DNA of 64,000 bases from Streptomyces sp. ISL-10. Its GTDB lineage: Bacteria > Actinomycetota > Actinomycetes > Streptomycetales > Streptomycetaceae. The stretch's first letter is position 1. Each line of letters begins with the position of its first letter. The DNA is taken from the NCBI RefSeq assembly GCF_018614575.1, contig NZ_JAGGOJ010000014.1, forward strand, positions 1-64,000, in the 5' to 3' direction. This document shows, piece after piece, positions 50,183-59,776 of this stretch. Below the pieces are notes generated by a model, which was not told the DNA's origin, searched no databases, and saw nothing but the letters and a program-made list of their open reading frames with translations. Position numbers and translations under genes: made by a program.

Positions 50183-50769
50183 ATGTGCGCCGAGGCCGTG
50201 GAGCTCGGTGTGCCGGTACCGATCACGGGGTGCGGGGACGCGTTACTGATGCTCAGGTCGCAAGGGCTGGCGATTGCCGCCGAGTTGCACGCCGCGGGTG
50301 TTCACCTGGCCGCAATCTCCGGTCGCCCACTGGTGCTTCGTGGTCCGGCCGAGCACATCGCCGCCGTTTTATGGGAGTTCACGGCCGAGCATGCCTTCAC
50401 CGTCATCCGGGAAGGAGGAGGCCCACGGACACCGATGCGGCACAAGCGGCCGCGCCGGGCCGGGGGCTGCGCCCGCTCGCACAGCAGGACAGTCGACGCC
50501 GAACTGACCGGACTGCTAGGAGCGTTCGTCATACGGCAACTCCCTCGGCACCTGTCGGCCCGCCGCATCCCGCCTGCCGGAAAGGAGCATCCACCTCGTA
50601 CCGCTGTCTGCGGACAACGGACGGTGTCCGCAGGCTGGTCGGTGAGGAGAAGGGTGCGGCATTCGTCGCCGGTGCCGCCGAACGCGGAGTGCACGCCGAC
50701 AGGTTGGATGCCATTGCGGCAACCCACAAGGAGAGCGAGCGGTTTGATCAAATGGGGGGAACGACATAG
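50183..50769 (+). pseudogene. Decayed gene with several frameshifts (hypothetical protein)
   Basis: Protein-like sequence jumps between frames. Frame 2 from ATG 50183 reads VELGVPVPITGCGDALLMLR and ISGRPLVLRGPAEHIAAVLW; frame 1 near 50430-50490 reads DTDAAQAAAPGRGLRPLAQQ; frame 2 resumes TVDAELTGLLGAFVIRQLPR; frame 1 from 50581 reads ASTSYRCLRTTDGVRRLVGE and GAAFVAGAAERGVHADRLDA to the TAG at 50767. The pieces join into one plausible protein of about 190 aa, so at least three indels have broken it. Sequencing error is the alternative. Function unknown. Confidence 0.6.
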
Positions 50770-50772
50770 GAG

Positions 50773-50826
50773 TTGTCCACAGGGTGGTCAAATTGCCTGT
50801 GGATAAGCCGAGTTGGTTGTGGATCA
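50773..50826. promoter_or_regulatory. Small DnaA-box group
   Basis: TTGTCCACA (50773-50781), TGTGGATAA (50798-50806) and a weaker TGTGGATCA (50818-50826) within 54 bp, upstream of kptA. Confidence 0.6.
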
Positions 50827-50887
50827 AACATCCGGGTCCATAATTTTTTCAGTGGCGTGGGCGACATCCGCGGGGCACGCTGGAGAG

Positions 50888-51460
50888 ATGAATGCAGGAC
50901 CAACGGGTGCCTCCCCGGACGACCGGCGCACCGTGAAGGTGTCGAAGTACCTCTCGAGGCATCTGCGGCACCAGCCCGACCGGATCGGCATCACCCTCGA
51001 CGCGAACGGCTGGGTGTCGATCGACGAGCTGATGCGTGCGTCAGCGGCGCACGGCTTCCGCTTCAGCCGAGCCGAGCTGGACCGTGTCGTGGCCGTCAAC
51101 GACAAGAAGCGGTTCACCATCGACGGATCCCGTATCCGCGCCAACCAGGGCCACACCGTGGCGGTGGACCTCGACCTCCCGCCCGCCGAACCGCCCGAGT
51201 ACCTCTACCACGGGACCGTCTCCCGCAGCCTGGACGCGATCCGCGCCGAGGGACTGCGCCCGATGACCCGCCACGACGTCCACCTCTCGCCCGACCGGGA
51301 GACCGCCACCCGCGTCGGCGCCCGCCGCGGGCGGCCCGTGGTGCTGTCCGTGCACGCCGGCGCGCTGCACCGCGCTGGCCACGTCTTCCGGGTCAGCGCC
51401 AACGGCGTGTGGCTGACGGCCTCGGTGCCCCCGGAGTTCATCCGCTTCCCGGGGGCGTAG
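50888..51460 (+). CDS. kptA: RNA 2'-phosphotransferase, KptA/Tpt1 family
   Basis: 190 aa from ATG 50888. The N-terminal winged-helix lobe (VKVSKYLSRHLRHQPDRIGI, GWVSIDELMRA) and NAD-binding ART-like lobe (EPPEYLYHGTVSRSLDAIRA, GLRPMTRHDVHLSPDRETAT, VFRVSANGVWLT) hold the conserved R-H-R-R set (R of LSRHLRH, H of LYHGT and others). Tpt1 removes an internal RNA 2'-phosphate using NAD. Its bacterial role is unclear since tRNA splicing of that kind is absent. Confidence 0.93.
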   Translation: MNAGPTGASPDDRRTVKVSKYLSRHLRHQPDRIGITLDANGWVSIDELMRASAAHGFRFSRAELDRVVAVNDKKRFTIDGSRIRANQGHTVAVDLDLPPAEPPEYLYHGTVSRSLDAIRAEGLRPMTRHDVHLSPDRETATRVGARRGRPVVLSVHAGALHRAGHVFRVSANGVWLTASVPPEFIRFPGA

Positions 51461-51584
51461 CAGCCGTCCCCCGCGCGGAGCGGGGACGGCAGGCAGCGCC
51501 TCAGCCCCGGGCCACACCCGCGGCACGGCGACGGCAGCCCCTCAGCACCGGCCACCTCCCGCTCACCGGCCCCTGTGGCGCGCG

Positions 51585-52484
51585 TCAGCGGCGGAGCTGC
51601 GCCGGCGCCTCCGTGACGATCTGCTCGAAGACCGCCTGGTCGGCGGCGAAGTCCGAGTCGGGGATCGGCGCGTGGACCACGATCTCGCTGAAGCCGAGCG
51701 CGAAGTGCCTCCCCGCGAAGTCGACGAACGCGTCCAGCGACTCCAGCGGGCGCCCGCGGTCGGGGGTGAACCCGGTCAGCAGGATCTTCTCCAGGTCCGC
51801 CTCGTCCCGGCCGATGTCGGCGCAGGCCTTGGACAGCTTGTCCAGCTGCCCTCGGATGGCCTCGCGCGACTGCTCGGGCGTGCCCGTCTCGTTCACCTTC
51901 GGGTCGCCGGTCGTCACCCAGGCCTGCCCGTACCCGGCCGCCAGCTTCAGCCCGCGCGGCCCGGTCGCCGCGATGGCGAACGGCAGCCGCGGGCGCTGGA
52001 CGCACCCGGGGATGTTGCGGGCCTCGACCGCCGAGTAGAAGGTCCCCTCGTGCGTGACGGCCCCCTCGGTCAGCAGCCTGTCGAGCAGTGGCACGAACTC
52101 GGCGAACCGGTCGGCCCGCTCCCGCGCGGTCCATGGCTCCTGCCCGAGCGCGGTGGCGTCGAAGCCGATGCCGCCCGCGCCGATGCCGAGCGTGATCCGC
52201 CCGCCGGAGATGTCGTCCAGCGAGATCAGTTCCTTGGCCAGGGTCACCGGGTGCCGGAAGTTGGGCGAGGTCACGAGCGTGCCCAGCCGCAGCCGCTCGG
52301 TCGCGGCGGCGGCCGCTGTCAGCGTCGGTACGGCGCCGTACCAGGGCCCGTCCCGGAACGTCCGCCACGACAGGTGATCGTAGGTGTACGCGGCGTGGAA
52401 ACCGAGCTGCTCGGCGCGCAGCCACTGGTCGCGGCCGCCGTCATGCCAGGGTCGGACAGGAAGAATCACGGTACTCAGACGCAT
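51585..52484 (-). CDS. LLM-class F420/flavin-dependent oxidoreductase
   Basis: 299 aa from ATG 52484. A luciferase-like TIM barrel: RLSTVILPVRPWHDG, LGFHAAYTYDHLSWRTF, TERLRLGTLVTSPNFRHPVT, TLGIGAGGIGFDATALG and PFAIAATGPRGLKLAAGYGQ. The short insertion pattern and GTLVTSPNFRHP are those of F420-dependent actinobacterial members as I remember them. Substrate unknown. Convergent with kptA; no operon partner. Confidence 0.88.
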   Translation of the reverse strand: MRLSTVILPVRPWHDGGRDQWLRAEQLGFHAAYTYDHLSWRTFRDGPWYGAVPTLTAAAAATERLRLGTLVTSPNFRHPVTLAKELISLDDISGGRITLGIGAGGIGFDATALGQEPWTARERADRFAEFVPLLDRLLTEGAVTHEGTFYSAVEARNIPGCVQRPRLPFAIAATGPRGLKLAAGYGQAWVTTGDPKVNETGTPEQSREAIRGQLDKLSKACADIGRDEADLEKILLTGFTPDRGRPLESLDAFVDFAGRHFALGFSEIVVHAPIPDSDFAADQAVFEQIVTEAPAQLRR

Positions 52485-52681
52485 GCCGTCGAGCGTACGT
52501 GGCACAGAGCGGAGTCGTACCGACGTACGGCTCAGCCCCGGCCGCCGTGCCGCTCAGCACGAGCCGCCGTACCGCACCGTATTCGGCCGCTGCACCGCCT
52601 CCTTTCCGGCCACCGTGCCGGCCCGCACTCAGATGTGCGCCCTCTCGCACGCCCGTGCAACACGTACGGGAGAATGTCCCA

Positions 52682-53542
52682 GTGACCTCAGCTACCGATC
52701 CCCGCCACCTGCCCGCCACGCCCCGGCTGATCGCCACGGACCTCGACGGCACCCTGCTGCGGGACGACAAGTCCGTCTCCGAGCGGACGATCGCCGCACT
52801 CGCCGCCGCCGAGGAGGCCGGGGTGGAGGTCTTCTTCGTCACCGGCCGCCCGGCCCGCTGGATGGACGTCGTGAGCGACCACGTCCACGGCCATGGCCTG
52901 GCGATCTGCGCCAACGGCGCGGCCGTGGTGGACCTGCACGCCGGTGGGCGGCTGCTCAAGGTCCGTGACCTGCCTCGGGCGAACGCTCTCCAGGTCGTGA
53001 CCGCGCTGCGGGCCGCGGCCCCCGGCACGTCGTTCGCCGTGGAAATGACCACCGGCATCCACTACGAGCCGGACTACCCGCCCTTCCAGCTCGACCCGGG
53101 CGCGACCGTGGCCGCCGCCGAGAAGCTGCTCCACGAGGCACAGCCGGGGGAGGGCGCCCCCGTGATCAAGCTGCTGGCGCACCATTCCGAGCTCACGCCC
53201 GACGGCTTTCTGACTCTCGCCCGCTCCATCACCGCGGACCTCGCCTCCGTCACCCGTTCCAGCCCGACCGCGCTGCTGGAGATCAGCGGCCTCGGAGTGA
53301 GCAAGGCCAGCACGCTCGCCCTGTGCTGCGCGGAGCGCGGCATCTCCGCCGACGAGGTCGTGGCCTTCGGGGACATGCCCAACGACGTGGAGATGCTGAC
53401 CTGGGCCGGCACCTCGTACGCGATGGGCAACGCCCATCCGGACGTCGTCGCCGCCGCCTCCGGGCGGACCGTCGCCAACAACGAGGACGGCGTCGCGGTG
53501 ATCATCGAGGAGATCCTCACCCGCCGCCTCCAGGCGGGCTGA
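52682..53542 (+). CDS. Cof-type HAD phosphatase
   Basis: 286 aa, GTG start. Motif I RLIATDLDGTLLRDD, motif II VFFVTGRPARW, Lys in GLGVSKASTLALCC and motif IV AFGDMPNDVEML, with a type IIB cap. It is paralogous to 44975-45787 with the same order of motifs. Probably a cytoplasmic sugar- or cofactor-phosphate phosphatase. Confidence 0.92.
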   Translation: MTSATDPRHLPATPRLIATDLDGTLLRDDKSVSERTIAALAAAEEAGVEVFFVTGRPARWMDVVSDHVHGHGLAICANGAAVVDLHAGGRLLKVRDLPRANALQVVTALRAAAPGTSFAVEMTTGIHYEPDYPPFQLDPGATVAAAEKLLHEAQPGEGAPVIKLLAHHSELTPDGFLTLARSITADLASVTRSSPTALLEISGLGVSKASTLALCCAERGISADEVVAFGDMPNDVEMLTWAGTSYAMGNAHPDVVAAASGRTVANNEDGVAVIIEEILTRRLQAG

Positions 53543-53569
53543 TCCGGCGGAGGGCACCGGGCGGCCCGG

Positions 53570-54913
53570 CTACAGCTGGACGCCGTGCTCCTGCAGCCAG
53601 GCCACCGGATCGACCCCCGACCCCAGATAGGGCGTGAGCCGCACCTCGAAATGCAGGTGCGGGCCGGTCGAATTGCCCGTCGTGCCGGCCTGGCCGATCC
53701 ACTGCCCGGTGCGCACCTGCTCACCCTGGTCCACGCTCACGCCCGCGAGATGCGCGTACTGCGAGTAGTAGCCGCCGGGGTGCTGGACGACGATCTCGAT
53801 GCCGAAGCCGCCGCCGCACGACACCGAGACCACCCGGCCCGCACCGACGGAACGCACCGGCGCGCCGATGTCCACGGCGAAGTCCTGTCCGGTATGCCGT
53901 CGCGCCCAACGCTCACCGGTGCTGTTGAACCCGGCGGACAGGCTGTAGCGCTCGACGGGCGTGACCCACTCCGGCCCCGCCGGTTCGGCGGGCTGCTCCA
54001 GTCGTACGGCCCCCGCGCACTTGCCCGCCGCCACGCTGCTGTCCGCCTCGCTCTGCAGCTTCCACTGCGCGGTCTCCAGCTTCGTCTCGATACCGCGCTT
54101 GACCACCGCGAGCCGTTCCTTGCGCACCGCGAGGTTCCGCCAGGCCGCCCGCGCCTTCTCCTCGGCCCGCGCGAGTTGTCCCTCGGCCCGCCGCGCCTGC
54201 TCCAGCAGCCGCTTCACCGCCCGTTCCGCCTGTGCCGCGAGGAGGTAGCCGCGCAGCAGGGTGTCGGGGCTGTCGGCGAGCAGCAGCCGAGCCGTGTTGG
54301 CGAGCGAACCGCCGGTGCGGTACTGCTCGCGCGCGACGCCGCCGATGGAGTCGTGGATCGCGCCGAGCCGGGCCCTGTGCTCGCTCAGCCTGGACTGGAA
54401 CTGCTCGGCCGTGACCCGCTGGGCGTCCGCCGCCCGCCTGCCCCGCTCGTACTCGTCGGTGGCCTTGGCCGCATCCGCGTAGAGCCGCGCCACCTCGACG
54501 GCGGTGGGCAGCTCGGGCTGGTCGGCCCCTGCCGCGGGAGCGGCGGGCTCGTCGGCCCCGCCGGCAGGGGGCGCGGGCTCATCGGCCCCGACCGCAGGGG
54601 GCACGGGCTCATCGGCCCCGACCGCAGGGGGCGCCTCTCCGGGCGGCGGCTCCGCCGCGGGGAACGGCGTGAAGGGCGGGTCGGCCGCGGGGAACGGCGT
54701 GAAGAACGGGTCCGCCGCAGGGAACGTGAAAGGCGGGTCCGCCGCAGGGAACGGCGTGAAGGGCGCGTCCGCCGCAGGAAACGGGGCGGGCGCGTCCGAC
54801 AGGATGGCCGGCGGCTCCGGCTCCTCGGACGCCACGGCGGATGCCGGCGCACCGAGGAGCGTGCACAGCACCACCGGAACGATCAACAGCCGGTCACGGT
54901 GTCTCAAGCGCAT
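53570..54913 (-). CDS. M23 metallopeptidase with coiled coil and repeat linker
   Basis: 447 aa. After a signal peptide (LLIVPVVLCTLLGAPASAVA) residues 35-90 contain five near-repeats of FTPFPAADPP and then four of PAVGADEP, a Pro/Ala linker. A coiled coil (about 150-300) follows, and the C-terminal lysostaphin-type domain with zinc ligands in RRHTGQDFAVD and GPHLHFEVRL. This is the plan of EnvC/RipA-like peptidoglycan hydrolases, acting in the wall on peptide crosslinks. The repeats are also visible as about 30-bp DNA repeats at 54650-54785. Confidence 0.92.
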   Translation of the reverse strand: MRLRHRDRLLIVPVVLCTLLGAPASAVASEEPEPPAILSDAPAPFPAADAPFTPFPAADPPFTFPAADPFFTPFPAADPPFTPFPAAEPPPGEAPPAVGADEPVPPAVGADEPAPPAGGADEPAAPAAGADQPELPTAVEVARLYADAAKATDEYERGRRAADAQRVTAEQFQSRLSEHRARLGAIHDSIGGVAREQYRTGGSLANTARLLLADSPDTLLRGYLLAAQAERAVKRLLEQARRAEGQLARAEEKARAAWRNLAVRKERLAVVKRGIETKLETAQWKLQSEADSSVAAGKCAGAVRLEQPAEPAGPEWVTPVERYSLSAGFNSTGERWARRHTGQDFAVDIGAPVRSVGAGRVVSVSCGGGFGIEIVVQHPGGYYSQYAHLAGVSVDQGEQVRTGQWIGQAGTTGNSTGPHLHFEVRLTPYLGSGVDPVAWLQEHGVQL

Positions 54914-55158
54914 TCCGCATCGTTACCCGGCTCCGCCGCCGAGCCGGGCATCGGTGCGGTGTCGTACGGCCACCTGGCCCAGCAAGCACCGCAGCGCGGG
55001 CTACAACCACCCGCCGAACGGGCCTGCGGCGGTACCCGGCCCTCGCCAAGAGCCCTTCAGCCGCGCGTCCCCGGAACACGGTCGTGCTCGCGCCTCCGGA
55101 CCGATGCCCGATCCGCTGCTGCTCGATCCGCCCAGCTACTCGGCCCGCCGCCCCGGAT

Positions 55159-58100
55159 TCAATGAGCCATGCCTGAGGCAGAAAGTCGGGCGCTGTGGGC
55201 GTCGGTGGCCGTCTCCCGCTCCAGCATCGACCGCAGCGGCCCCTCGATCAGCGCGAGTTCGTCGTACTGACCCCGCTGCACGACGCGCCCTGCCTCCAGC
55301 ACCACGACCTCGTCGACGGCTTCAAGACCGCGCAGGCGATGGGTGATCAGCACGGTCGCCGGGCCCGCGCCGCTCCGTTTCTCCGCCGCTGCCAGCAGGT
55401 CGGCGGTGAGCGCGTCGGCGGTCGCCAGGTCGAGATGCTCGGCCGGCTCGTCCAGGACGAGCACCGGGAAGTCCGCGAGCAGGGCCCGGGCCAGGGCGAG
55501 CCGCTGCCGCTGACCGCCGGAGAGCCGGGCACCGTGCTCGCCGACGAGCGTGTCGAGCCCTTCGGGCAGCGCGTCGGCCCAGTCCAGCAGCCGCGCCTCG
55601 GCCAGCGCCCGCCTGAGGTCGTCCTCCGTGGCCTCCGGCCGCGCCAGGCGCAGGTTCTCCCGCAGTGAGCTGTCGAAGAGATGGGCGTCCTGAGCGCACA
55701 GGCCCACGAAGCGCCGTACCGCGTCACCGTCCAGCGCCTCCGCGGGAACACCTCCGAGGGTGTACGTCCCCGAGCCCGCGTCGAGGAAACGGAGCAGCAC
55801 CTGGGCGAGGGTGGTCTTCCCCGACCCGGACGCGCCGACGACGGCCACCCGCCTGCCCGCCGTGAGCGTCAGGTCGACGCCGCTCAGCGCGTCCGCCTCC
55901 TGGCCGCCGTACCGGGCACCGATCCCGCGCAGTTCCAGCGGGAAGGCGGTGGCGGGCGGTGCCGCCGGGTGCCGCGGCTCGTGGACGGGCACGGGCGCGT
56001 CCAGCACTTCGTGCACCCGCTCGGCACTGCGCTCCACCCGTCGGCGGTACTGCACGGCGAGCGGCAGTCCGGTGACCGTCTCGAAGGCGGCGAGCGGCGT
56101 GAGGACGACGACGGCCAGGCAGACGCCGGTGAGCCGGCCGTCGTGCACCGCCTGGATGCCGACGAGCGCGGCGCCCACCACCGTCAGTCCGCAGATCAGC
56201 GAGGAGAGCCCACCGCCGAGCGCCGTGGCGGCCGCACCCCGCGCGGCAATACGGGTCAGCTTCCGGTCCGCGTCGCGTGCCGTCTCCAGCCGCTGCGGCA
56301 GTGCCCCGGCGACGCTCAGTTCGGCCGTTCCCCGCAGCAGGTCGGTCACCATGGTGGCGAGTGCTCCGCGTGCGGGTGCGAGCTGCCGCTCGGCCCGGCG
56401 GGCGACGGATCCGCTGAGCAGCGGCACGCCGACACCAGCGGCCAGCAGGCCGGCGGCGAGCACGGCGCCCGCTGCGGGCAGCAGCCAGGCGGTGAAGGCG
56501 ACGGAGGCCGCGCCGACGACGATGGCCGCACCGGCGGGGAGCATCCAGCGCAACCAGTAGTCCTGGAGTGCGTCCACATCGGCGACCAGCCGCGAGAGCA
56601 GGTCCCCGCGCCGGGTCCGGCGCAGCCCCGCGGGCGCGATCCGCTCCAGCCTGCGGTAGACCGCGACCCGTGTCTCGGCCAGCATGCGTAGCACCGCGTC
56701 GTGCGAGACGAGCCGCTCCGCGTAGCGGAAGACGGCCCGCCCGATGCCGAAGGCCCGGGTCGCCGTCACGGCGACCATCAGGTACAGCACCGGCGGTTGC
56801 TCGGACGCCCGGGAGATCAGCCATCCCGAAACGGCCATCAGCCCGACCGCCGATCCGAGGGCGAGGCTGCCGTGCAGCAGCGCCAGCGCGAGCCGGCCGC
56901 GCAGCCCGTCCGCCGCCGCACGGACCCGCAGCAGCTCGGACCGTACGCCGCCGGGCGCGGAAGCCCGCGCACCGGAAGGCTCCCCATCGGCGCACTCCTC
57001 CGGCCGAACCGCCGCGGCCGCCTGAACCGGGGCGGCGGCGGGGCCGGGCGTCCGAGCGGGTGCGGAATCGGCGGCGCGGGTGAGCGTGACCACCCGGTCC
57101 GCCACTGCGAGCAGTGCCGGGCGGTGGACGACCAGCAGGACCGTGCGCCCCTGCGCCAGCCGGCCCACGGCCTCGACGATGCCCGCCTCCGTCGCGCCGT
57201 CGAGCGCGGCGGTCGGCTCGTCGAGCAGCAGCACCGGCCGGTCGGCGAGGAACGCCCGTGCGAGGGCGAGCCGTTGCCGCTGCCCCGCGGACAACCCCGA
57301 GCCGTCCTCACCGAGCACGGTCTCCTCGCCCTGGGGAAGCGCGGCGACGAAGTCGTACGCCCCCGCCTCCCGCAGCGCGGCGCACACCGCCGCGTCGTCC
57401 GCGTCCGGTCGGGCCAGCCGTACGTTGTCCGCGATCGTCCCGGCGAAGAGGTACGGGCGCTGCGGCACCCAGGCGATCTGCTGCCGCCAGAGCCCCGAGT
57501 CGATGGCGGTGAGATCGGTGCCGCCGATCCGCACCTGTCCTTCGGCCGGTTCCACGAACTCCATCAGCACATCGAGCAGCGTCGACTTCCCGACGCCGCT
57601 CTCCCCGACCAGGGCCACCGTCTCGCCGGGCTCCACGACCAGCGAGGCCGAGGAGGGAGCAGCCTCGTCGCGTCCGGGGCGGCGTACCGTCACCCGGTCG
57701 AACTCCAGCCGGAGCTCGTCGGGGACCCGCCCGCCGCCGGTGCGCCTCGGCTCGGTGCCCAGCACCTCGAAGATCTCCTCGGCGGCCGCAAGCCCCTCGG
57801 CCGCCGCGTGGTACTGCGCGCCGACCTGGCGCAGCGGCAGATAGGCCTCGGGGGCGAGGACCAGGATCACCAGGCCCGTGTACAGATCGAGTTCGCCGTG
57901 AACCAGACGCATGCCGATGCTGACGGCCACCAGCGCCACCGACAGCGTCGACAGCAACTCGAGCGCGAAGGACGACAGGAACGCGATCCGCAGCGTGCGG
58001 ACCGTCGCCTGCCGGTACTGCGTGGTGATCGAACGGATCGACTCCGCCTGGGACTTCGCCCGGCCGAACACCTTGAGCGTCGGCAGGCCGGCCACGACGT

Positions 58101-58728
58101 CCAGGAAGTGTCCGGAGAGCCGGGACAGCAGCCGCCACTGACGGTCCATCCGGGACTGAGTGGCCCAGCCGATGAGCACCATGAAGAGAGGGATCAGGGG
58201 CAGCGTCACCACGATGATCGCGGCGGACACCCAGTCCTCGGTCACGATCCGGGCCAGCACCGCCACCGGGACCACGACCGCGAGCCCCAGCTGAGGAAGG
58301 TAGCGCGAGAAGTAGTCGTCCAGCGCATCGATGCCGCGGGTCGCCAGCGTCACCAGAGCCCCGGTGCCGGCCCCGGCCGGAGCGGCGCCTGCCACCCGGC
58401 CGGGGCCCAGCTCGGCCGCCCTCGCCAGCAGCCGGCCGCGCAGCTCGGACTTGACCGCCGCACTCGCCCGGTGGGCCGCCAGCTCGGTCAGCCAGGCGAC
58501 GAGTGCCCGGCCGACAGCGACGGCCGCCAGCAGCACCAGCGGCATCGACAGCCCCGGCACGGTCAGCCCCCGCTGGAAGGCCCCGACCACCACCTCGGCG
58601 ATGAGCATCGCCTGCGTGATGACGAGCAGCGCGCCGACGAGGCCGAGGACGACCACCGCGGCCAGGAACAGGCGCGTGGCGCGGGCGTACCGCAGCAGAC
58701 GCGGGTCGATCGGTTTCACGTGAAACAT
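55159..58728 (-). CDS. cydD: CydD-CydC fused ABC exporter for cytochrome bd assembly
   Basis: 1189 aa holding two ABC half-transporters. CydD half, about 1-545: six helices then Walker A GESGVGKSTLL, signature LSAGQRQRLALARAFL and VLLLDEPTAALD. CydC half, about 610-1170: GASGSGKTTLAQVLL, LSGGQRQRLALARALL and VLVLDEPAEHLD. It exports glutathione/cysteine-type thiols or haem-linked reductant needed for bd oxidase assembly; fusion is usual in Streptomyces. ATG 58728 starts MFHVKP because a parS site covers the first codons. Six bases from cydB. Confidence 0.95.
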   Translation of the reverse strand: MFHVKPIDPRLLRYARATRLFLAAVVVLGLVGALLVITQAMLIAEVVVGAFQRGLTVPGLSMPLVLLAAVAVGRALVAWLTELAAHRASAAVKSELRGRLLARAAELGPGRVAGAAPAGAGTGALVTLATRGIDALDDYFSRYLPQLGLAVVVPVAVLARIVTEDWVSAAIIVVTLPLIPLFMVLIGWATQSRMDRQWRLLSRLSGHFLDVVAGLPTLKVFGRAKSQAESIRSITTQYRQATVRTLRIAFLSSFALELLSTLSVALVAVSIGMRLVHGELDLYTGLVILVLAPEAYLPLRQVGAQYHAAAEGLAAAEEIFEVLGTEPRRTGGGRVPDELRLEFDRVTVRRPGRDEAAPSSASLVVEPGETVALVGESGVGKSTLLDVLMEFVEPAEGQVRIGGTDLTAIDSGLWRQQIAWVPQRPYLFAGTIADNVRLARPDADDAAVCAALREAGAYDFVAALPQGEETVLGEDGSGLSAGQRQRLALARAFLADRPVLLLDEPTAALDGATEAGIVEAVGRLAQGRTVLLVVHRPALLAVADRVVTLTRAADSAPARTPGPAAAPVQAAAAVRPEECADGEPSGARASAPGGVRSELLRVRAAADGLRGRLALALLHGSLALGSAVGLMAVSGWLISRASEQPPVLYLMVAVTATRAFGIGRAVFRYAERLVSHDAVLRMLAETRVAVYRRLERIAPAGLRRTRRGDLLSRLVADVDALQDYWLRWMLPAGAAIVVGAASVAFTAWLLPAAGAVLAAGLLAAGVGVPLLSGSVARRAERQLAPARGALATMVTDLLRGTAELSVAGALPQRLETARDADRKLTRIAARGAAATALGGGLSSLICGLTVVGAALVGIQAVHDGRLTGVCLAVVVLTPLAAFETVTGLPLAVQYRRRVERSAERVHEVLDAPVPVHEPRHPAAPPATAFPLELRGIGARYGGQEADALSGVDLTLTAGRRVAVVGASGSGKTTLAQVLLRFLDAGSGTYTLGGVPAEALDGDAVRRFVGLCAQDAHLFDSSLRENLRLARPEATEDDLRRALAEARLLDWADALPEGLDTLVGEHGARLSGGQRQRLALARALLADFPVLVLDEPAEHLDLATADALTADLLAAAEKRSGAGPATVLITHRLRGLEAVDEVVVLEAGRVVQRGQYDELALIEGPLRSMLERETATDAHSARLSASGMAH
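58713..58726. promoter_or_regulatory. parS centromere site
   Basis: GTTTCACGTGAAAC, the exact palindromic ParB-binding consensus known from Streptomyces. It covers codons 1-5 of cydDC. Streptomyces parS sites cluster around oriC, in line with the inferred map position. Confidence 0.9.
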
Positions 58729-58734
58729 CCCTCG

Positions 58735-59736
58735 CTAGTGCGAGTCGGCCAGGTGCTGCGTGCCGATCCGCTTACGGAACACCCAGTACGTCCAGCCCTG
58801 GTAGAGCAGCACCAGCGGGGTGGCGATCGCCGCCAGCCAGGTCATGATCTTCAGGGTGTACGGGCTCGACGAGGCGTTCGTGACGGTCAGGCTCCAGGTG
58901 TCGTCCAGCGTGGAGGGCATGACGTTCGGGAAGAGCGTCAGGAACAGCATCGCCACGGCCGCCGCGACGGTCACTCCCGACAGAGCGAAAGACCAGCCCT
59001 CGCGCCCGGCCTTGATGGCGGCGACCGCACCGACCAGCGCGGCCACGGCGATCGCCATGGCGATGAGGCTGCTCACGTCACCGCGCGACGCCTGCGTCCA
59101 CGCCAGGAAGCCCAGCGCCAGCGCGGCCGTGACCGGTCCCAGCTTCAGCGCCAGGGCCCTGGCCTGTACCCGGATGTCCCCCACCGTCTTCAGCGCGGCG
59201 AAGACCGTGCCGTGGAAGGTGAACAGTGCCAGCGTCACGACCCCGCCCAGGAGGGCGTACGGATTGAGCAGGTCGAGGAACCCGCCCACGTATTCCTTGT
59301 GCTCGTCGATCTCGACCCCGCGCACGATGTTGCCGAACGCCACGCCCCACAGCACGGCGGGCAGCAACGACGTCCAGAAGATCGCGTGTTCCCAGTTGGT
59401 CTGCCAGCGCTCCTCGTCCCGCTTGTGCCGGTACTCGAAGGCGACGCCGCGCACGATCAGGCACACCAGGATGAGCAGCAGCGGCAGATAGAGGCCGGAG
59501 AACAGGGTGGCGTACCAGTCGGGGAAGGCGGCGAAGGTCGCACCGACCGCGGTCAGCAGCCACACCTCGTTGCCGTCCCAGACGGGCCCGATGGTGTTGA
59601 TCAGCACCCGCCGCTCGGCCCGGTCCCGGGCGAGCAGTTTCGTGAGGACACCGACCCCGAAGTCGAAGCCCTCCAGGAAGAAGTAGCCGATCCACAGAAC
59701 GGCGATGAGTACGAACCAAACGTTGTGGAGTTCCAT
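58735..59736 (-). CDS. cydB: Cytochrome bd oxidase subunit II
   Basis: 333 aa. Eight or nine membrane helices with the CydB signature WIGYFFLEGFDFGVGVL near the start, INTIGPVWDGNEVWLL and FGNIVRGVEID. Completes the membrane complex with CydA: quinol oxidase reducing oxygen to water with high affinity. Located 40 bp after cydA and before cydDC, one leftward operon. Confidence 0.96.
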   Translation of the reverse strand: MELHNVWFVLIAVLWIGYFFLEGFDFGVGVLTKLLARDRAERRVLINTIGPVWDGNEVWLLTAVGATFAAFPDWYATLFSGLYLPLLLILVCLIVRGVAFEYRHKRDEERWQTNWEHAIFWTSLLPAVLWGVAFGNIVRGVEIDEHKEYVGGFLDLLNPYALLGGVVTLALFTFHGTVFAALKTVGDIRVQARALALKLGPVTAALALGFLAWTQASRGDVSSLIAMAIAVAALVGAVAAIKAGREGWSFALSGVTVAAAVAMLFLTLFPNVMPSTLDDTWSLTVTNASSSPYTLKIMTWLAAIATPLVLLYQGWTYWVFRKRIGTQHLADSH

Positions 59737-59776
59737 GCCCCAACAGCTCCTCAGCGGTCTCAGTACGGGGACGGTC

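Noticed and set aside
49994..50806. Single intact 270-aa gene
   Set aside because: Protein-like sequence leaves this frame several times and its end is frame-shifted; better read as a pseudogene.
54504..55346. 280-aa frame antisense to the M23 peptidase linker
   Set aside because: Mirror of the repeat linker; no independent support.
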